Assembly: GCA_029582165.1 (NCBI GenBank)
Contig: CM055874.1
Span: 46,313,769-46,377,768 of the forward strand
Direction of reading: 5' to 3'
Length of the DNA stretch: 64,000 bases
Origin: Portulaca oleracea
Lineage: Eukaryota > Streptophyta > Magnoliopsida > Caryophyllales > Portulacaceae
In this document: positions 1 to 12,113 of the stretch, piece by piece
How the letters are laid out: each line of letters begins with the position of its first letter
How positions within the stretch are numbered: the first letter of the stretch is position 1
Made by a program: the position numbers and the translations under genes
The notes under the pieces: model-generated
The model's database searches: none
The model's input: only the letters and a program-made list of their open reading frames with translations
What the model was told of the DNA's origin: nothing

Positions 1-361
1 GAGCTACACCACCGTGTACATACTAATGCATAATCTAAACTTGTTGTGCATGCAAAGATAGGCCAGAATATCTTCTTGGTTCATGATGGTCGAAAAACTG
101 GGGTACGTGAAGCTACTTAAAGACAATAAATAACGAAAAAAAGAAGACAATAATTAAATAATATGTAATAAATGTTAGAAAAGCAAACAATTAAACTTGA
201 ATTTGAGTATTATTTAGGAAGCAACCCTAGTACGTGTACGGTATACCAATGCAGGTAGTGGTAGTAGTACCAATACTAATAGTAGCTAGGGTTTCACGTA
301 CACTACATAAACTTAAAATATCCATGCATGCATGGTGATTATTGGAATATTACATTAATAA

Positions 362-801
362 TTAGGTACTAACAACAACCAAGTTTCCAACGCCAAGGAT
401 GAGGCCTCCATTGAGAGTATTGCTGACAATATTGGTTACGCCTCGAAGCACCTTACCGGCCAAAAGTTGGCATGAGGAAGTATTGGGTACAGTGATTTGC
501 ACAGTGAATGGCTGGAGCAGGGCCACATTGCTTACACTAACTTTGATGGTGTAGGAGCCTGTGGAGTCGGTGGTGGTGGGCCCACCAAGGGTGGCTCCAT
601 TGCCGCCAAGAAGGGAGGCGGCAGCACCGACCAGGGTAGGGCACCGGTGACCAGGTTACCGGTGCTGGAACAATAAACCTTGCCGGTGACACTCACCAGC
701 TGGTTTTGTGCTTGGGCGCTTTGGGAGGTCATCAACAACACCAGTACCGCCACCATTGCCACCACCGAGGAGGAGTTGAATGCCTTCATGTTCGCCGCCA
801 T
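362..801 (-). pseudogene. Phylloplanin-like / Ole e 1-type secreted protein, copy A, frameshifted
   Basis: Same gene as the intact copy at 13,444-13,884, with start codon at 801 and stop at 362-364. One base is missing in the stretch that encodes residues 56-57 (GACCAGGG on the plus strand where the intact copy has GACCAAGGG). The reading frame is lost after about 56 of 146 residues, within the mature protein, and runs to an early stop near 532. Signal peptide and promoter are unchanged. Its 3' end carries the Gly variant near residue 137 and 3' UTR bases shared with copy D at 20,650 rather than with its tandem neighbours. It may be a real pseudogene or an assembly error at a short homopolymer. 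Confidence 0.85.
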
Positions 802-1620
802 ATATATGCTCAATAAATATATAGATGGATCTTCAAGATAATGATATATATATGGATATATTGATTGTTCTTGCTTTTCGTTGGTGCAAATGATGGCCTT
901 TCAGGGATGTTTATTTATAGGCATGCATGCGTTAGAGGGTGACTCTGCATTTAAACGGTAGGCTGTATTATTTGTTCAATCTTCAATTGCTCAATTAATT
1001 CATCACCTACTAGCTAAGAAGAGGGATGGAGAATAGGAATGGGATATGTGGATATCTCTATCTTTATATCTATGGATATCTTTATTAATGTTATGTCCTT
1101 CCATATTGATGCATTCAAGTATACTGCAATTTCCAAATTCAAAACTCAGCACCATTATTATAACTATCATACTGTATATGAGTTATGACATAGTAGTCAT
1201 CTTGATTCTTGTAGCCAGCAACTTACAGCACTTAATAATTGAAGTGTTTGATGTTTGTAATAACTTAGATACTTAATGTTTGATTTTTTTTTTTTGTCTC
1301 GAATTTGGATTTTATTTGGTAGATGGATTTAGTTGACTTTTACTACTGTTATGCATGTTTAATTGATACGTTTTGATGAAATTATAATTTATTGGGTTTG
1401 TTTAATTGTTCAATGGATGTTTAGTTGGGACAAAGTTTGATTGTTCCTAAGAATTATGTTAATTAATTATCTACAAATTTTACATTCTTTCTTAATCTTT
1501 GTTGGGGGGAACACTAACGGGGACTAATTAAACCAAGTTTCTTTTGGGTCAAGTGACTATTATTTTCAGTTTTGTTTATTTTATATTAAGCTCGTATATG
1601 TATGTTATTGTGGTAGAAAA
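802..1620. promoter_or_regulatory. Promoter and upstream region of copy A
   Basis: Reading on the minus strand, a TATA box (TATAAATAA, 911-919) lies about 110 bp before the ATG, with an RY-type motif (GCATGCATGC) directly upstream of it. Farther up is AT-rich DNA with no convincing gene. The same arrangement precedes all five copies. A plus-strand open frame at 1046-1276 is conserved only because the DNA is duplicated. The region ends where the transposase relic begins at 1,624. Confidence 0.6.
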
Positions 1621-1623
1621 AAT

Positions 1624-3276
1624 ATGTCATCCCAGAAAGTTGTTGGAAGTGGGGTTTCCAAGCCGTTAACCAAGCATGGAGAACTAGGAAGCATGAATTC
1701 AAACGTCAGTTTTTTTATCCCTATCCGAACAATTCGGAAGCGCTGGTCAAAACGCAAAAATGACGAAGTTCCTGATGATCAATTGAAAACATTGTTCAAG
1801 TATTGGGATACGCCTAAGGCCAAGGTGATAATAAATCATTGAAATATCAAACTTATTTCATTTGTTTATATATCGTAATGATAATATTTACTTTCCCTTT
1901 CCATTTTTCATTCTCAAGAACATCGCCATTGCCAATAAGAGTATTGCATGCGACCAACAATATAGGCATACACTTGGAAGGATGTCTATGGCAAGAAAAA
2001 TATATAAGATGGTAATTTACCAGTCATATTATTCTACTAATTAGATATTCTTATAATTTATATCGCTCTAAATGGCTTGTATTTTTCTTGTGTGTTTTAC
2101 ATCAACAACAATCAGATCCAAACAAAAAACCTCCTAATAGAGCTAAACTTTTGTGGAGACACGTAAGAGAACGCTGGGAATAAAGTACAAAGAGCCTATA
2201 GGGCAAACAATTGCTAAAATTTCAAGTATAAGATTGTTTTCTGTCATTTACATTTTGTTGTTATTTTCAGTTTATAATTTACATGTACAATCAATCCTCC
2301 AAGTTTGTATGATAGTGTTTAATATTTATTTTGGATCTACCTTTTGCCATAGCATGAAGTTCAATCTCAATAAGAAACAATTAATGCTGAGTCAGGAGAT
2401 AGAGCAAAAGAAAGAGATGCATTTACAGAAGTAATGCCAGATGAGCGACCGGGGCGAGTTTGACTTGTTGGGAGAGGTGTTATCCACAAAGATGTTAAAG
2501 GAAAGAATAAAGTGGATGAGATTCAAGTTCCAGATTGTGTCCTAGCATCATGGAAAGTAGAAATGAAAACTGAACTGAAAGCTGAAGTGAGAGAGGAAAT
2601 TAGAGCAAAAGTCACTAAAGACGTCACAAAGCCATTATTTCAAAGCTCGCTGATATATTTCCTGAGTTACATGACATTGACCTTGAATCAGAAATTCTAG
2701 ACGAAATTGGTAAGTCCTCTGTTGTTGGAAGCAATCTGATCTAACGTGCATCTAGTTCACGAGGTCAAGATACATCACGTCATCAGGTAATTAAATGCTT
2801 ATAAGTTGTTTTTGGTTCGTTTTGGTTCTTAAGTAATCCTTTGTGTATAATATCTATAGAAAGTACATGCTCATTAGTTTGAATTCCTTTGTAAACATAT
2901 TTGGAATGCTTGGGATTGTATCATTCAGATTGAACTCTGAGTGTGACTCGTGATATACTCCGGCGCGTGGCCTGTTGAGTATATATTTTTATTGATTTTG
3001 GATAATTTACAGGGATGTAAGACTTTAAGCCTAGGAAATGTCTATATTACAGATAGAATGCTGCCGAATTTTCTCCATAAAATTTTCAAATTGAATTTCT
3101 AATTCTCCTTTTTTTTTCTCTCAACCTTAATAAGATTGAGATTGACTCTAATAGCATCTCTTAGGAGATAGGAGATTACAAATTAGAACAAATAGATATT
3201 TCCATTACTGATTTAATTTTTTTTTTCTTTGCTTCGTTCACAGGATGAAGTTGGGGAGGAAGAATATGATCTTTGA
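1624..3276 (+). pseudogene. Degenerate En/Spm (CACTA) plant transposase gene, copy 1
   Basis: Fragments read like the plant Ptta/En/Spm transposase family (Transposase_24 type). The first block ends in FKYWDTPKAK (1,624-1,840). A second has ACDQQYRHTLGRMSMARK (about 1,940-2,000). A third, near 2,413-2,470, reads DAFTEVMPDERPGRV. A charged helical segment follows (2,512-2,640), and a short last exon (3,244-3,276, ending EEEYDL and stop) is preceded by a good acceptor. A stop codon directly follows PGRV where the family continues, and in this copy a base is also lost near 2,630. The gene is therefore dead. It lies next to a CACTA-type transposon end at 4,056 and is probably cargo of that element. 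Family assignment is by motif memory, not by search. Confidence 0.65.
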
Positions 3277-3639
3277 TCCCGATCAAGTTATTCATCAAGA
3301 TACAAAATTAGTTTGAGACAATCTTGTTAAGTATTGAGATATTTCCATTTGGATGCTGGCAACACATGTTGTCTATAATTTAAATATTTGATGCCTTTAG
3401 GCCTTTGTTTTAGAGATGATAGTTGAATCTTAGTTTATCACAAATTAACTTTGTGGAGACATTTTAATATACAACTTGGTTGTTTGCAGTACAATATTGC
3501 TTGTTATTTTAATTCAACTTTCATTTTCAAGGGGGTGAAGTACATGTATGATATTATTTGAATAAGGTAAATCACATCACAATGGATGTCTAAGTGTGTC
3601 GAAGCGTTTTAAATACCCTCTTACATAATAGCAATTTAT

Positions 3640-4056
3640 GAATGTAAATATATAATACTATGAATTGTTAATATACATATAAACACCAAAAATTTTAACA
3701 TTTTAGAATTGTTACTATAGATGAAACTAATGTAACTAAATGCATCTAAACAAAAAGCAATTTGTTGTAGTTGCTTCTAATTCGTTGCAATAGAGTCAAC
3801 AGTAACAACTTAGAACTTGTTGGGAAAAAAGAGTGCAACAATTTAATTTTGTTGCAGTAGCTAAAAATTGTTAGCATTGAATTCTAGTATAACAGTCATT
3901 TTTTTTGTTACCAAATAGTTAAAAACTGTTACGATAGGCTACGACTACGACTGCAATTATAACGAATACAAAAGCGTTGCCGTAGACATAAGCCAACGAA
4001 TTACAGTTAATGGTAACAGTTTTTAACTGTTACCATATGTAATTTGTGTAGTAGTG
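3640..4056 (+). mobile_element. CACTA-type transposon end, copy 1
   Basis: The right border reads GTGTAGTAGTG (ending 4,056), the reverse complement of CACTACTACAC, a canonical CACTA terminus. Inside it are short subterminal repeats rich in GTAACA and GTTGCA motifs on both strands and an inverted repeat (AACAGTTTTTAACTGTT, about 4,016-4,032). The matching left terminus was not found, so the element is incomplete or its left end is lost. It follows the transposase relic, as expected for an En/Spm element. Confidence 0.6.
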
Positions 4057-4539
4057 CATGGTGGTCATTTGTGGAGCTCGGGTTTTCTTATGGGGTGTAT
4101 AATTTTGACCGGATGGAGGTTTGGGTTCTTTGTAGCTAAGAAATTTGAGGAGTTTTGCGAGACTAAGTTTTGTGGGGAAGATGTGGTGAAATCGGCAAGG
4201 AGAATGCACAATGAAGAACAAAACCAGATGGAGATCACAATCACCACCAACAACAACCAACAAAACAATCACAACCACCAAACTAAACAAAATCCGACAA
4301 CTTCAACTTCATCCACACAACCAACACTTCTCCAACCATTCAACAACAATGAAGAGCAAAACAACACCCAACAATAATTGATGAACATAGGGGTTGGGGT
4401 TACCCAAATTGTTCAACAATATCAACAACACTAAGAATACAAAAAGAAATCACCACCAAACAACAACAAGTACAATTCGGGGCACAAACAAGAAATCTCC
4501 AACAAAACTATGAGTTCTATGCCTAGCTCTGATACCATA
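4057..4539. other. Segment between CACTA end and LTR, with a conserved open frame and a primer-binding site
   Basis: A plus-strand frame at 4,054-4,377 encodes about 107 residues: a hydrophobic start, then an Asn/Gln/Thr-rich tail. I do not recognise it. It is intact in both units, but with nearly identical DNA that is weak evidence for coding. At 4,526-4,537 the minus strand carries TGGTATCAGAGC, the primer-binding site complementary to initiator tRNA-Met that is common in plant Ty1/copia elements. This marks the segment as the start of the internal region of a minus-strand LTR element whose LTR lies to the right. Confidence 0.45.
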
Positions 4540-5590
4540 TGGAGAGTTTCGGACCTAAGGTTTACACAACTTCATGTGGATGATGGAAATTTACCCATAG
4601 AACTCATACAAACAAGAACTATTTTTAGGGTTTTGGGGTTTTTGTTGATAAATAAGAAACTAAATGATATGGATAATTCTAAAGAGTATAAACTCACCAA
4701 ATTAAACTAAGATATTCCATCACTTGCACAAGAATCTTCTACAAGCAAAGATTCTTGAAACACCAAAGAAATCTCACCAAAGAGAGGAGGAAGAACACCC
4801 ACTCCCAAAGAAAGAGAAATCAACAATCAATTCCACAAAAGGATTAACTTTCATTAATTAAGGTTTGAAAACCCTCAATTACAATCTCCCTAGTGGAGAG
4901 GATTTTAGTAACTAAATCTATATGCTTCAAAAACTCAAAAACTATCCTAATGGAGAGGGTTTACATGTATATATGTGGGGAAGAGGATACAAAAGGAAAT
5001 AAGCAAAAAGGAGGGAACTAAATTATGGGAAAGTCGGGCAGAAAATCTGACATGCACGACACAAAGAGTCACGGGCATGACCTTGCTCGGGGAAAAATCT
5101 GGGTAAATGGTAGACATGCAGAGGGGTCGCGGGCGTGACCTCTTGGTTGCGGTTGTGACCATGGGTTGGTCGTGGCCCTGATACAGGAGGTCGCGATCGT
5201 GGCCCCTGGCGATTTCTTGAGCCCAGAAATTTTCAAACGGCGGGTGCAGACGCCGCCTCACCTCAAACTCTTTGGGGGTGTCACAGGCATGACACCGGAC
5301 GTTGCGGGCATGACATTGGCCACCGAGCCTAGTCACGGGCGCGATGATTAGCGTCACGGCCGTGACTCCCCTGCTATCACGCCTTCTCTTGCTTGCTATG
5401 CACAACGAATTCCACCTCGCCTCGTTATTCTTGCTGAGAATCTCGAGGCCCCTTAGAAGACATGAGATGGATCCCGAGAGAGATCCGAAACCACAACCTA
5501 CGGCCCGAGGTCTTCCTTGAAATGAACACCACCTCAAGTGATGACCTAGAAGGACCTCAGCTCCAAGCACCTGGATTCACATTTAAATGA
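4540..5590 (-). mobile_element. LTR of a minus-strand LTR retrotransposon fragment, copy 1 (right border approximate)
   Basis: The LTR ends (minus strand) in CTCTCCA at 4,540, two bases before the primer-binding site at 4,526-4,537. It contains a TATA-like stretch near 4,968-4,978 and a GC-richer block with many CACGGGCATGAC-like words (about 5,040-5,360). The minus-strand frame of about 200 residues in this block is not like any retrotransposon protein, so I treat it as non-coding. The right border and target duplication were not found. The partner LTR and the coding region are absent. Confidence 0.5.
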
Positions 5591-6470
5591 ATCATGGAGC
5601 TGGGTTTAAACCGTCGAGAGGAGGGTGAACTTAAGCTAATCAGTAACCATAGGTGGAACAAAATCAGGTCAGGCCCAATACGCTCCACATTGAATAGTTA
5701 AATTAGTGGATAATTTGTACCTGAAAAATTCAAACACAAGAAATGCAAAAGGCTATATACTGAAGGCAACAAATAAAGATGGAAAAAATAGGAGATATAT
5801 ATGCATTTAAGCATATTATTAAGTATCATTATTATTTTGTTGTGACAATAAAAGAAGTAACATCTTTTAATTGAGAATCTCTTTTAATTGAGAATCTCAT
5901 TAGACACATTTCACGTAATTACTACTAGTATACATTTTGCATGGTAGAAATATAATGTATAGCATTATTATGAATTTTTTATATTTTCTTAGTAATTAGT
6001 AATTACTCATTAAAGTAGGGCATAATTATAAATACTATTTAGTAATACTAGCACGTACGTTCCAGAGATTTCTGCATGATCATAGTATTAGGCAGCAAAA
6101 GGATAAAGGGGACGACTGTTTTTCAGTAGCGGTCCATCTGGAGAATTCAGAAACCGGAAATTTGTGTTTATTTATTTTAGACTAAATTTGGCAGCATGAT
6201 TACAGATAGGCAGCATGATCATAGTATTAGGCAGCAGCAAGGATAAAGGGGCCGACCCTTTTCAATGACGGTTTATTAATTAGCGTAAATCGAAAACAAA
6301 ATCATTTTGAAAATTATTTATGAAACCAAGATAATAAAAAGAAAGACAACTTCATATATATTTGTGTGCTGAAAGCATAGAATAGTTAATTAAGTTAGTG
6401 GATTATAAATGTACTGAAAATTCAAACATGAGAAATGCAAAAGGGGAAATTAAATAAAAATGACGAATTG
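5591..6470. other. AT-rich spacer with tRNA-Ala flank repeats
   Basis: No gene seen. Two related stretches (about 5,690-5,760 and 6,385-6,470) carry the sequence that normally follows tRNA-Ala genes in this window, read on the minus strand. A GGCAGCA...GGATAAAGGGG motif occurs twice (about 6,092 and 6,232), so the spacer itself is partly duplicated. The same spacer recurs at 12,115-13,022. Confidence 0.6.
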
Positions 6471-6540
6471 TGGAGGTGCGGGAATTGATCCCCATGCCTC
6501 TCGCATGCAAAGCAAGCTCTATCATATGAGCTACACCACC
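6471..6540 (-). pseudogene. tRNA-Ala(TGC)-like pseudogene at unit border
   Basis: On the minus strand this reads as a tRNA-Ala with anticodon TGC. It has small deletions relative to the 73-nt copy at 13,023-13,095, an acceptor-stem mismatch and an altered T-loop (ATCAATT rather than TTCGATT). It is unlikely to be transcribed or to fold well. It marks the join between tandem units 1 and 2. Confidence 0.8.
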
Positions 6541-6888
6541 GTGTACATACTAATGCATAATCTAAACTTGTTGTGCATGCAAAGATAGGCCAGAATATCT
6601 TCTTGGTTCATGATGGTCGAAAAACTGGGGTACGTGAAGCTACTTAAAGACAATAAATAACGAAAAAAAGAAGACAATAATTAAATAATATGTAATAAAT
6701 GTTAGAAAAGCAAACAATTAAACTTGAATTTGAGTATTATTTAGGAAGCAACCCTAGTACGTGTACGGTATACCAATGCAGGTAGTGGTAGTAGTACCAA
6801 TACTAATAGTAGCTAGGGTTTCACGTACATTACATAAACTTAAAAGATCCATGCATGCATGGTGATTATTGGAATATTACATTAATAA

Positions 6889-7324
6889 TTAGGTACTAAC
6901 AACAACCAAGTTTCCAACGCTAAGGATGAGGCCTCCATTGAGAGTATTGCTGACAATATTGGTTACGCCTCGAAGCACCTTACCGGCCAAAAGTTGGCAT
7001 GAGGAAGTATTGGGTACAGTGATTTGCACAGTGAATGGCTGGAGCAGGGCCACATTGCTTACACTAACTTTGATGGTGTAGGAGCCTGTGGAGTCGGTGG
7101 TGGTGGGCCCACCAAGGGTGGCTCCATTGCCGCCAAGAAGGGAGGCGGCAGCACCGACCAGGTAGGGCACCGGTGACCAGGTTACGGCTGGAACAATAAA
7201 CCTTGCCGGTGACACTCACCAGCTGGTTTTGTGCTTGGGCGCTTTGGGAGGTCATCAACAACACCAGTACCGCCACCATTGCCACCACCGAGGAGGAGTT
7301 GAATGCCTTCATGTTCGCCGCCAT
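6889..7324 (-). pseudogene. Phylloplanin-like secreted protein, copy B, frameshifted
   Basis: Start at 7,324 and stop at 6,889-6,891, five bases shorter than the intact copies. Two bases are missing at the same place where copy A lost one (codons 56-57), which breaks the frame. Another three bases are missing a little upstream (Ser-Thr-Gly-Asn becomes Arg-Asn), which is in frame. The 3' end matches copies C and E. Downstream of the frameshift the original frame is still open to the normal stop, so damage is recent, or the indels are consensus errors in a repeat. Confidence 0.85.
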
Positions 7325-8146
7325 ATATATGCTCAATAAATATATAGATGGATCTTCAAGATAATGATATATATATGGATATATTGATTGTTCTTGCTTT
7401 TCGTTGGTGCAAATGATGGCCTTTCAGGGATGTTTATTTATAGGCATGCATGCGTTAGAGGGTGACTCTGCATTTAAACGGTAGGCTGTATTATTTGTTC
7501 AATCTTCAATTGCTCAATTAATTCATCACCTACTAGCTAAGAAGAGGGATGGAGAATAGGAATGGGATATGTGGATATCTCTATCTTTATATCTATGGAT
7601 ATCTTTATTAATGTTATGTCCTTCCATATTGATGCATTCAAGTATACTGCAATTTCCAAATTCAAAACTCAGCACCATTATTATAACTATCATACTGTAT
7701 ATGAGTTATGACATAGTAGTCATCTTGATTCTTGTAGCCAGCAACTTACAGCACTTAATAATTGAAGTGTTTGATGTTTGTAATAACTTAGATACTTAAT
7801 GTTTGATTTTTTTTTTTTGTCTCGAATTTGGATTTTATTTGGTAGATGGATTTAGTTGACTTTTACTACGTTTATGCATGTTTAATTGATACGTTTTGAT
7901 GAAATTATAATTTATTGGGTTTGTTTAATTGTTCAATGGATGTTTAGTTGGGACAAAGTTTGATTGTTCCTAAGAATTATGTTAATTAATTATCTACAAA
8001 TTTTACATTCTTTCTTAATCTTTGTTGGGGGGAACACTAACGGGGACTAATTAAACCAAGTTTCTTTTGGGTCAAGTGACTATTATTTTCAGTTTTGTTT
8101 ATTTTATATTAAGCTCGTATATGTATGTTATTGTGGTAGAAAAAAT
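7325..8146. promoter_or_regulatory. Promoter and upstream region of copy B
   Basis: Nearly identical to 802-1,623. The TATA box (minus strand) is at 7,434-7,442 with the RY-type GCATGCATGC motif just upstream. No gene seen. Confidence 0.6.
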
Positions 8147-9800
8147 ATGTCATCCCAGAAAGTTGTTGGAAGTGGGGTTTCCAAGCCGTTAACCAAGCAT
8201 GGAGAACTAGGAAGCATGAATTCAAACGTCAGTTTTTTTATCCCTATCCGAACAATTCGGAAGCGCTGGTCAAAACGCAAAAATGACGAAGTTCCTGATG
8301 ATCAATTGAAAACATTGTTCAAGTATTGGGATACGCCTAAGGCCAAGGTGATAATAAATCATTGAAATATCAAACTTATTTCATTTGTTTATATATCGTA
8401 ATGATAATATTTACTTTCCCTTTCCATTTTTCATTCTCAAGAACATCGCCATTGCCAATAAGAGTATTGCATGCGACCAACAATATAGGCATACACTTGG
8501 AAGGATGTCTATGGCAAGAAAAATATATAAGATGGTAATTTACCAGTCATATTATTCTACTAATTAGATATTCTTATAATTTATATCGCTCTAAATGGCT
8601 TGTATTTTTCTTGTGTGTTTTACATCAGCAACAATCAGATCCAAACAAAAAACCTCCTAATAGAGCTAAACTTTTGTGGAGACACGTAAGAGAACGCTGG
8701 GAATAAAGTACAAAGAGCCTATAGGGCAAACAATTGCTAAAATTTCAAGTATAAGATTGTTTTCTGTCATTTACATTTTGTTGTTATTTTCAGTTTATAA
8801 TTTACATGTACAATCAATCCTCCAAGTTTGTATGATAGTGTTTAATATTTATTTTGGATCTACCTTTTGCCATAGCATGAAGTTCAATCTCAATAAGAAA
8901 CAATTAATGCTGAGTCAGGAGATAGAGCAAAAGAAAGAGATGCATTTACAGAAGTAATGCCAGATGAGCGACCGGGGCGAGTTTGACTTGTTGGGAGAGG
9001 TGTTATCCACAAAGATGTTAAAGGAAAGAATAAAGTGGATGAGATTCAAGTTCCAGATTGTGTCCTAGCATCATGGAAAGTAGAAATGAAAACTGAACTG
9101 AAAGCTGAAGTGAGAGAGGAAATTAGAGCAAAAGTCACTAAAGACGTCACAAAAGCCATTATTTCAAAGCTCGCTGATATATTTCCTGAGTTACATGACA
9201 TTGACCTTGAATCAGAAATTCTAGACGAAATTGGTAAGTCCTCTGTTGTTGGAAGCAATCTGGATCGGAACGGTGCATCTAGTTCACGAGGTCAAGATAC
9301 ATCACGTCATCAGGTAATTAAATGCTTATAAGTTGTTTTTGGTTCGTTTTGGTTCTTAAGTAATCCTTTGTGTATAATATCTATAGAAAGTACATGCTCA
9401 TTAGTTTGAATTCCTTTGTAAACATATTTGGAATGCTTGGGATTGTATCATTCAGATTGAACTCTGAGTGTGACTCGTGATATACTCCGGCGCGTGGCCT
9501 GTTGAGTATATATTTTTATTGATTTTGGATAATTTACAGGGATGTAAGACTTTAAGCCTAGGAAATGTCTATATTACAGATAGAATGCTGCCGAATTTTC
9601 TCCATAAAATTTTCAAATTGAATTTCTAATTCTCCTTTTTTTTTCTCTCAACCTTAATAAGATTGAGATTGACTCTAATAGCATCTCTTAGGAGATAGGA
9701 GATTACAAATTAGAACAAATAGATATTTCCATTCTTGATTTAATTTTTTTTCTTTGCTTGCTCACAGGATGAAGTTGGGGAGGAAGAATATGATCTTTGA
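8147..9800 (+). pseudogene. Degenerate En/Spm (CACTA) plant transposase gene, copy 2
   Basis: Duplicate of the relic at 1,624-3,276. This copy keeps a longer open C-terminal exon (9,035-9,310), rich in Lys and Glu and ending before a GT donor after CATCAG. The short last exon is at 9,768-9,800. The stop directly after PGRV is present here too, so inactivation came before the tandem duplication. Confidence 0.65.
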
Positions 9801-10159
9801 TCCCGATCAAGTTATTCATCAAGATACAAAATTAGTTTGAGACAATCTTGTTAAGTATTGAGATATTTCCATTTGGATGCTGGCAACACATGTTGTCTAT
9901 AATTTAAATATTTGATGCCTTTAGGCCTTTGTTTTAGAGATGATAGTTGAATCTTAGTTTATCACAAATTAACTTTGTGGAGACATTTTAATATACAACT
10001 TGGTTGTTTGCAGTACAATATTGCTTGTTATTTTAATTCAACTTTCATTTTCAAGGGTGAAGTACATGTATGATATTATTTGAATAAGGTAAATCACATC
10101 ACAATGGATGTCTAAGTGTGTCAAGCGCTTTTAAATACCCTCTTACATAATAGCAATTT

Positions 10160-10578
10160 ATGAATGTAAATATATAATACTATGAATTGTTAATATACAT
10201 ATAAACACCAAAAATTTTAACATTTTAGAATTGTTACTATAGATGAAACTAATGTAACTAAATGCATCTAAACAAAAAGCAATTTGTTGTAGTTGCTTCT
10301 AATTCGTTGCAATAGAGTCAACAGTAACAACTTAGAACTTGTTGGGAAAAAAGAGTGCAACAATTTAATTTTGTTGCAGTAGCTAAAAATTGTTAGCATT
10401 GAATTCTAGTATAACAGTCATTTTTTTTGTTACCAAATAGTTAAAAACTGTTACGATAGGCTACGACTACGACTGCAATTATAACGAATACAAAAGCGTT
10501 GCCGTAGACATAAGCCAACGAATTACAGTTAATGGTAACAGTTTTTAACTGTTACCATATGTAATTTGTGTAGTAGTG
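10160..10578 (+). mobile_element. CACTA-type transposon end, copy 2
   Basis: Duplicate of 3,640-4,056. The terminus GTAGTG (CACTAC on the minus strand) is at 10,573-10,578, with the same subterminal repeats and inverted repeat. Confidence 0.6.
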
Positions 10579-11061
10579 CATGGTGGTCATTTGTGGAGCT
10601 CGGGTTTTCTTATGGGGTGTATAATTTTGACCGGATGGAGGTTTGGGTTCTTTGTAGCTAAGAAATTTGAGGAGTTTTGCGAGACTAAGTTTTGTGGGGA
10701 AGATGTGGTGAAATCGGCAAGGAGAATGCACAATGAAGAACAAAACCAGATGGAGATCACAATCACCACCAACAACAACCAACAAAACAATCACAACCAC
10801 CAAACTAAACAAAATCCGACAACTTCAACTTCATCCACACAACCAACACTTCTCCAACCATTCAACAACAATGAAGAGCAAAACAACACCCAACAATAAT
10901 TGATGAACATAGGGGTTGGGGTTACCCAAATTGTTCAACAATATCAACAACACTAAGAATACAAAAAGAAATCACCACCAAACAACAACAAGTACAATTC
11001 GGGGCACAAACAAGAAATCTCCAACAAAACTATGAGTTCTATGCCTAGCTCTGATACCATA
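10579..11061. other. Duplicate of the 4,057-4,539 segment with primer-binding site
   Basis: Carries the same 107-residue plus-strand frame (10,576-10,899) and the minus-strand TGGTATCAGAGC site (about 11,048-11,059). No recognised protein. Confidence 0.45.
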
Positions 11062-12113
11062 TGGAGAGTTTCGGACCTAAGGTTTACACAACTTCATGTG
11101 GATGATGGAAATTTACCCATAGAACTCATACAAACAAGAACTATTTTTAGGGTTTTGGGGTTTTTGTTGATAAATAAGAAACTAAATGATATGGATAATT
11201 CTAAAGAGTATAAACTCACCAAATTAAACTAAGATATTCCATCACTTGCACAAGAATCTTCTACAAGCAAAGATTCTTGAAACACCAAAGAAATCTCACC
11301 AAAGAGAGGAGGAAGAACACCCACTCCCAAAGAAAGAGAAATCAACAATCAATTCCACAAAAGGATTAACTTTCATTAATTAAGGTTTGAAAACCCTCAA
11401 TTACAATCTCCCTAGTGGAGAGGATTTTAGTAACTAAATCTATATGCTTCAAAAACTCAAAAACTATCCTAATGGAGAGGGTTTACATGTATATATGTGG
11501 GGAAGAGGATACAAAAGGAAATAAGCAAAAAGGAGGGAACTAAATTATGGGAAAGTCGGGCAGAAAATCTGACATGCACGACACAAAGAGTCACGGGCAT
11601 GACCTTGCTCGGGGAAAAATCTGGGTAAATGGTAGACATGCAGAGGGGTCGCGGGCGTGACCTCTTGGTTGCGGTTGTGACCATGGGTTGGTCGTGGCCC
11701 TGATACAGGAGGTCGCGATCGTGGCCCCTGGCGATTTCTTGAGCCCAGAAATTTTCAAACGAAGGGTCTGGGGGCGACGCTGCCCTCAGCCTCAAACTCT
11801 TTGGGGGGGGGGGGTGTCACAGGCATGACACCGGACGTTGCGGGCATGACATTGGCCACCGAGCCTAGTCACGGGCGCGATGATTAGCGTCACGGCCGTG
11901 ACTCCCCTGCTATCACGCCTTCTCTCTTGCTTGCTATGCACAACGAATTCCACCTCGCCTCGTTATTCTTGCTGAGAATCTCGAGGCCCCTTAGAAGACA
12001 TGAGATGGATCCCGAGAGAGATCCGAAACCACAACCTACGGCCCGAGGTCTTCCTTGAAATGAACACCACCTCAAGTGATGACCTAGAAGGACCTCAGCT
12101 CCAAGCACCTGGA
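11062..12113 (-). mobile_element. LTR fragment, copy 2 (right border approximate)
   Basis: Duplicate of 4,540-5,590. It differs mainly near 11,760-11,815, where bases are substituted and a run of ten G residues has grown; this is the most variable spot between the two units. Confidence 0.5.

Noticed and set aside
300..312. CACTAC in the 3' UTR of copy A as the missing left CACTA end
   Set aside because: Copies B, C and E have CATTAC at this place and the following bases do not match the CACTACTACACAAA terminus.
1046..1276. 76-residue hydrophobic plus-strand frame repeated near each phylloplanin copy
   Set aside because: It is conserved only as duplicated DNA, lies in the promoter region, is truncated in copy C, and has no domain or splice context.
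2153..2434. 93-residue frame in the transposase relic
   Set aside because: It reads across an intron and in a different frame from the one that shows the transposase motifs.
4947..5570. 207-residue minus-strand frame
   Set aside because: It lies within LTR sequence, is broken in unit 2, and encodes nothing recognisable.
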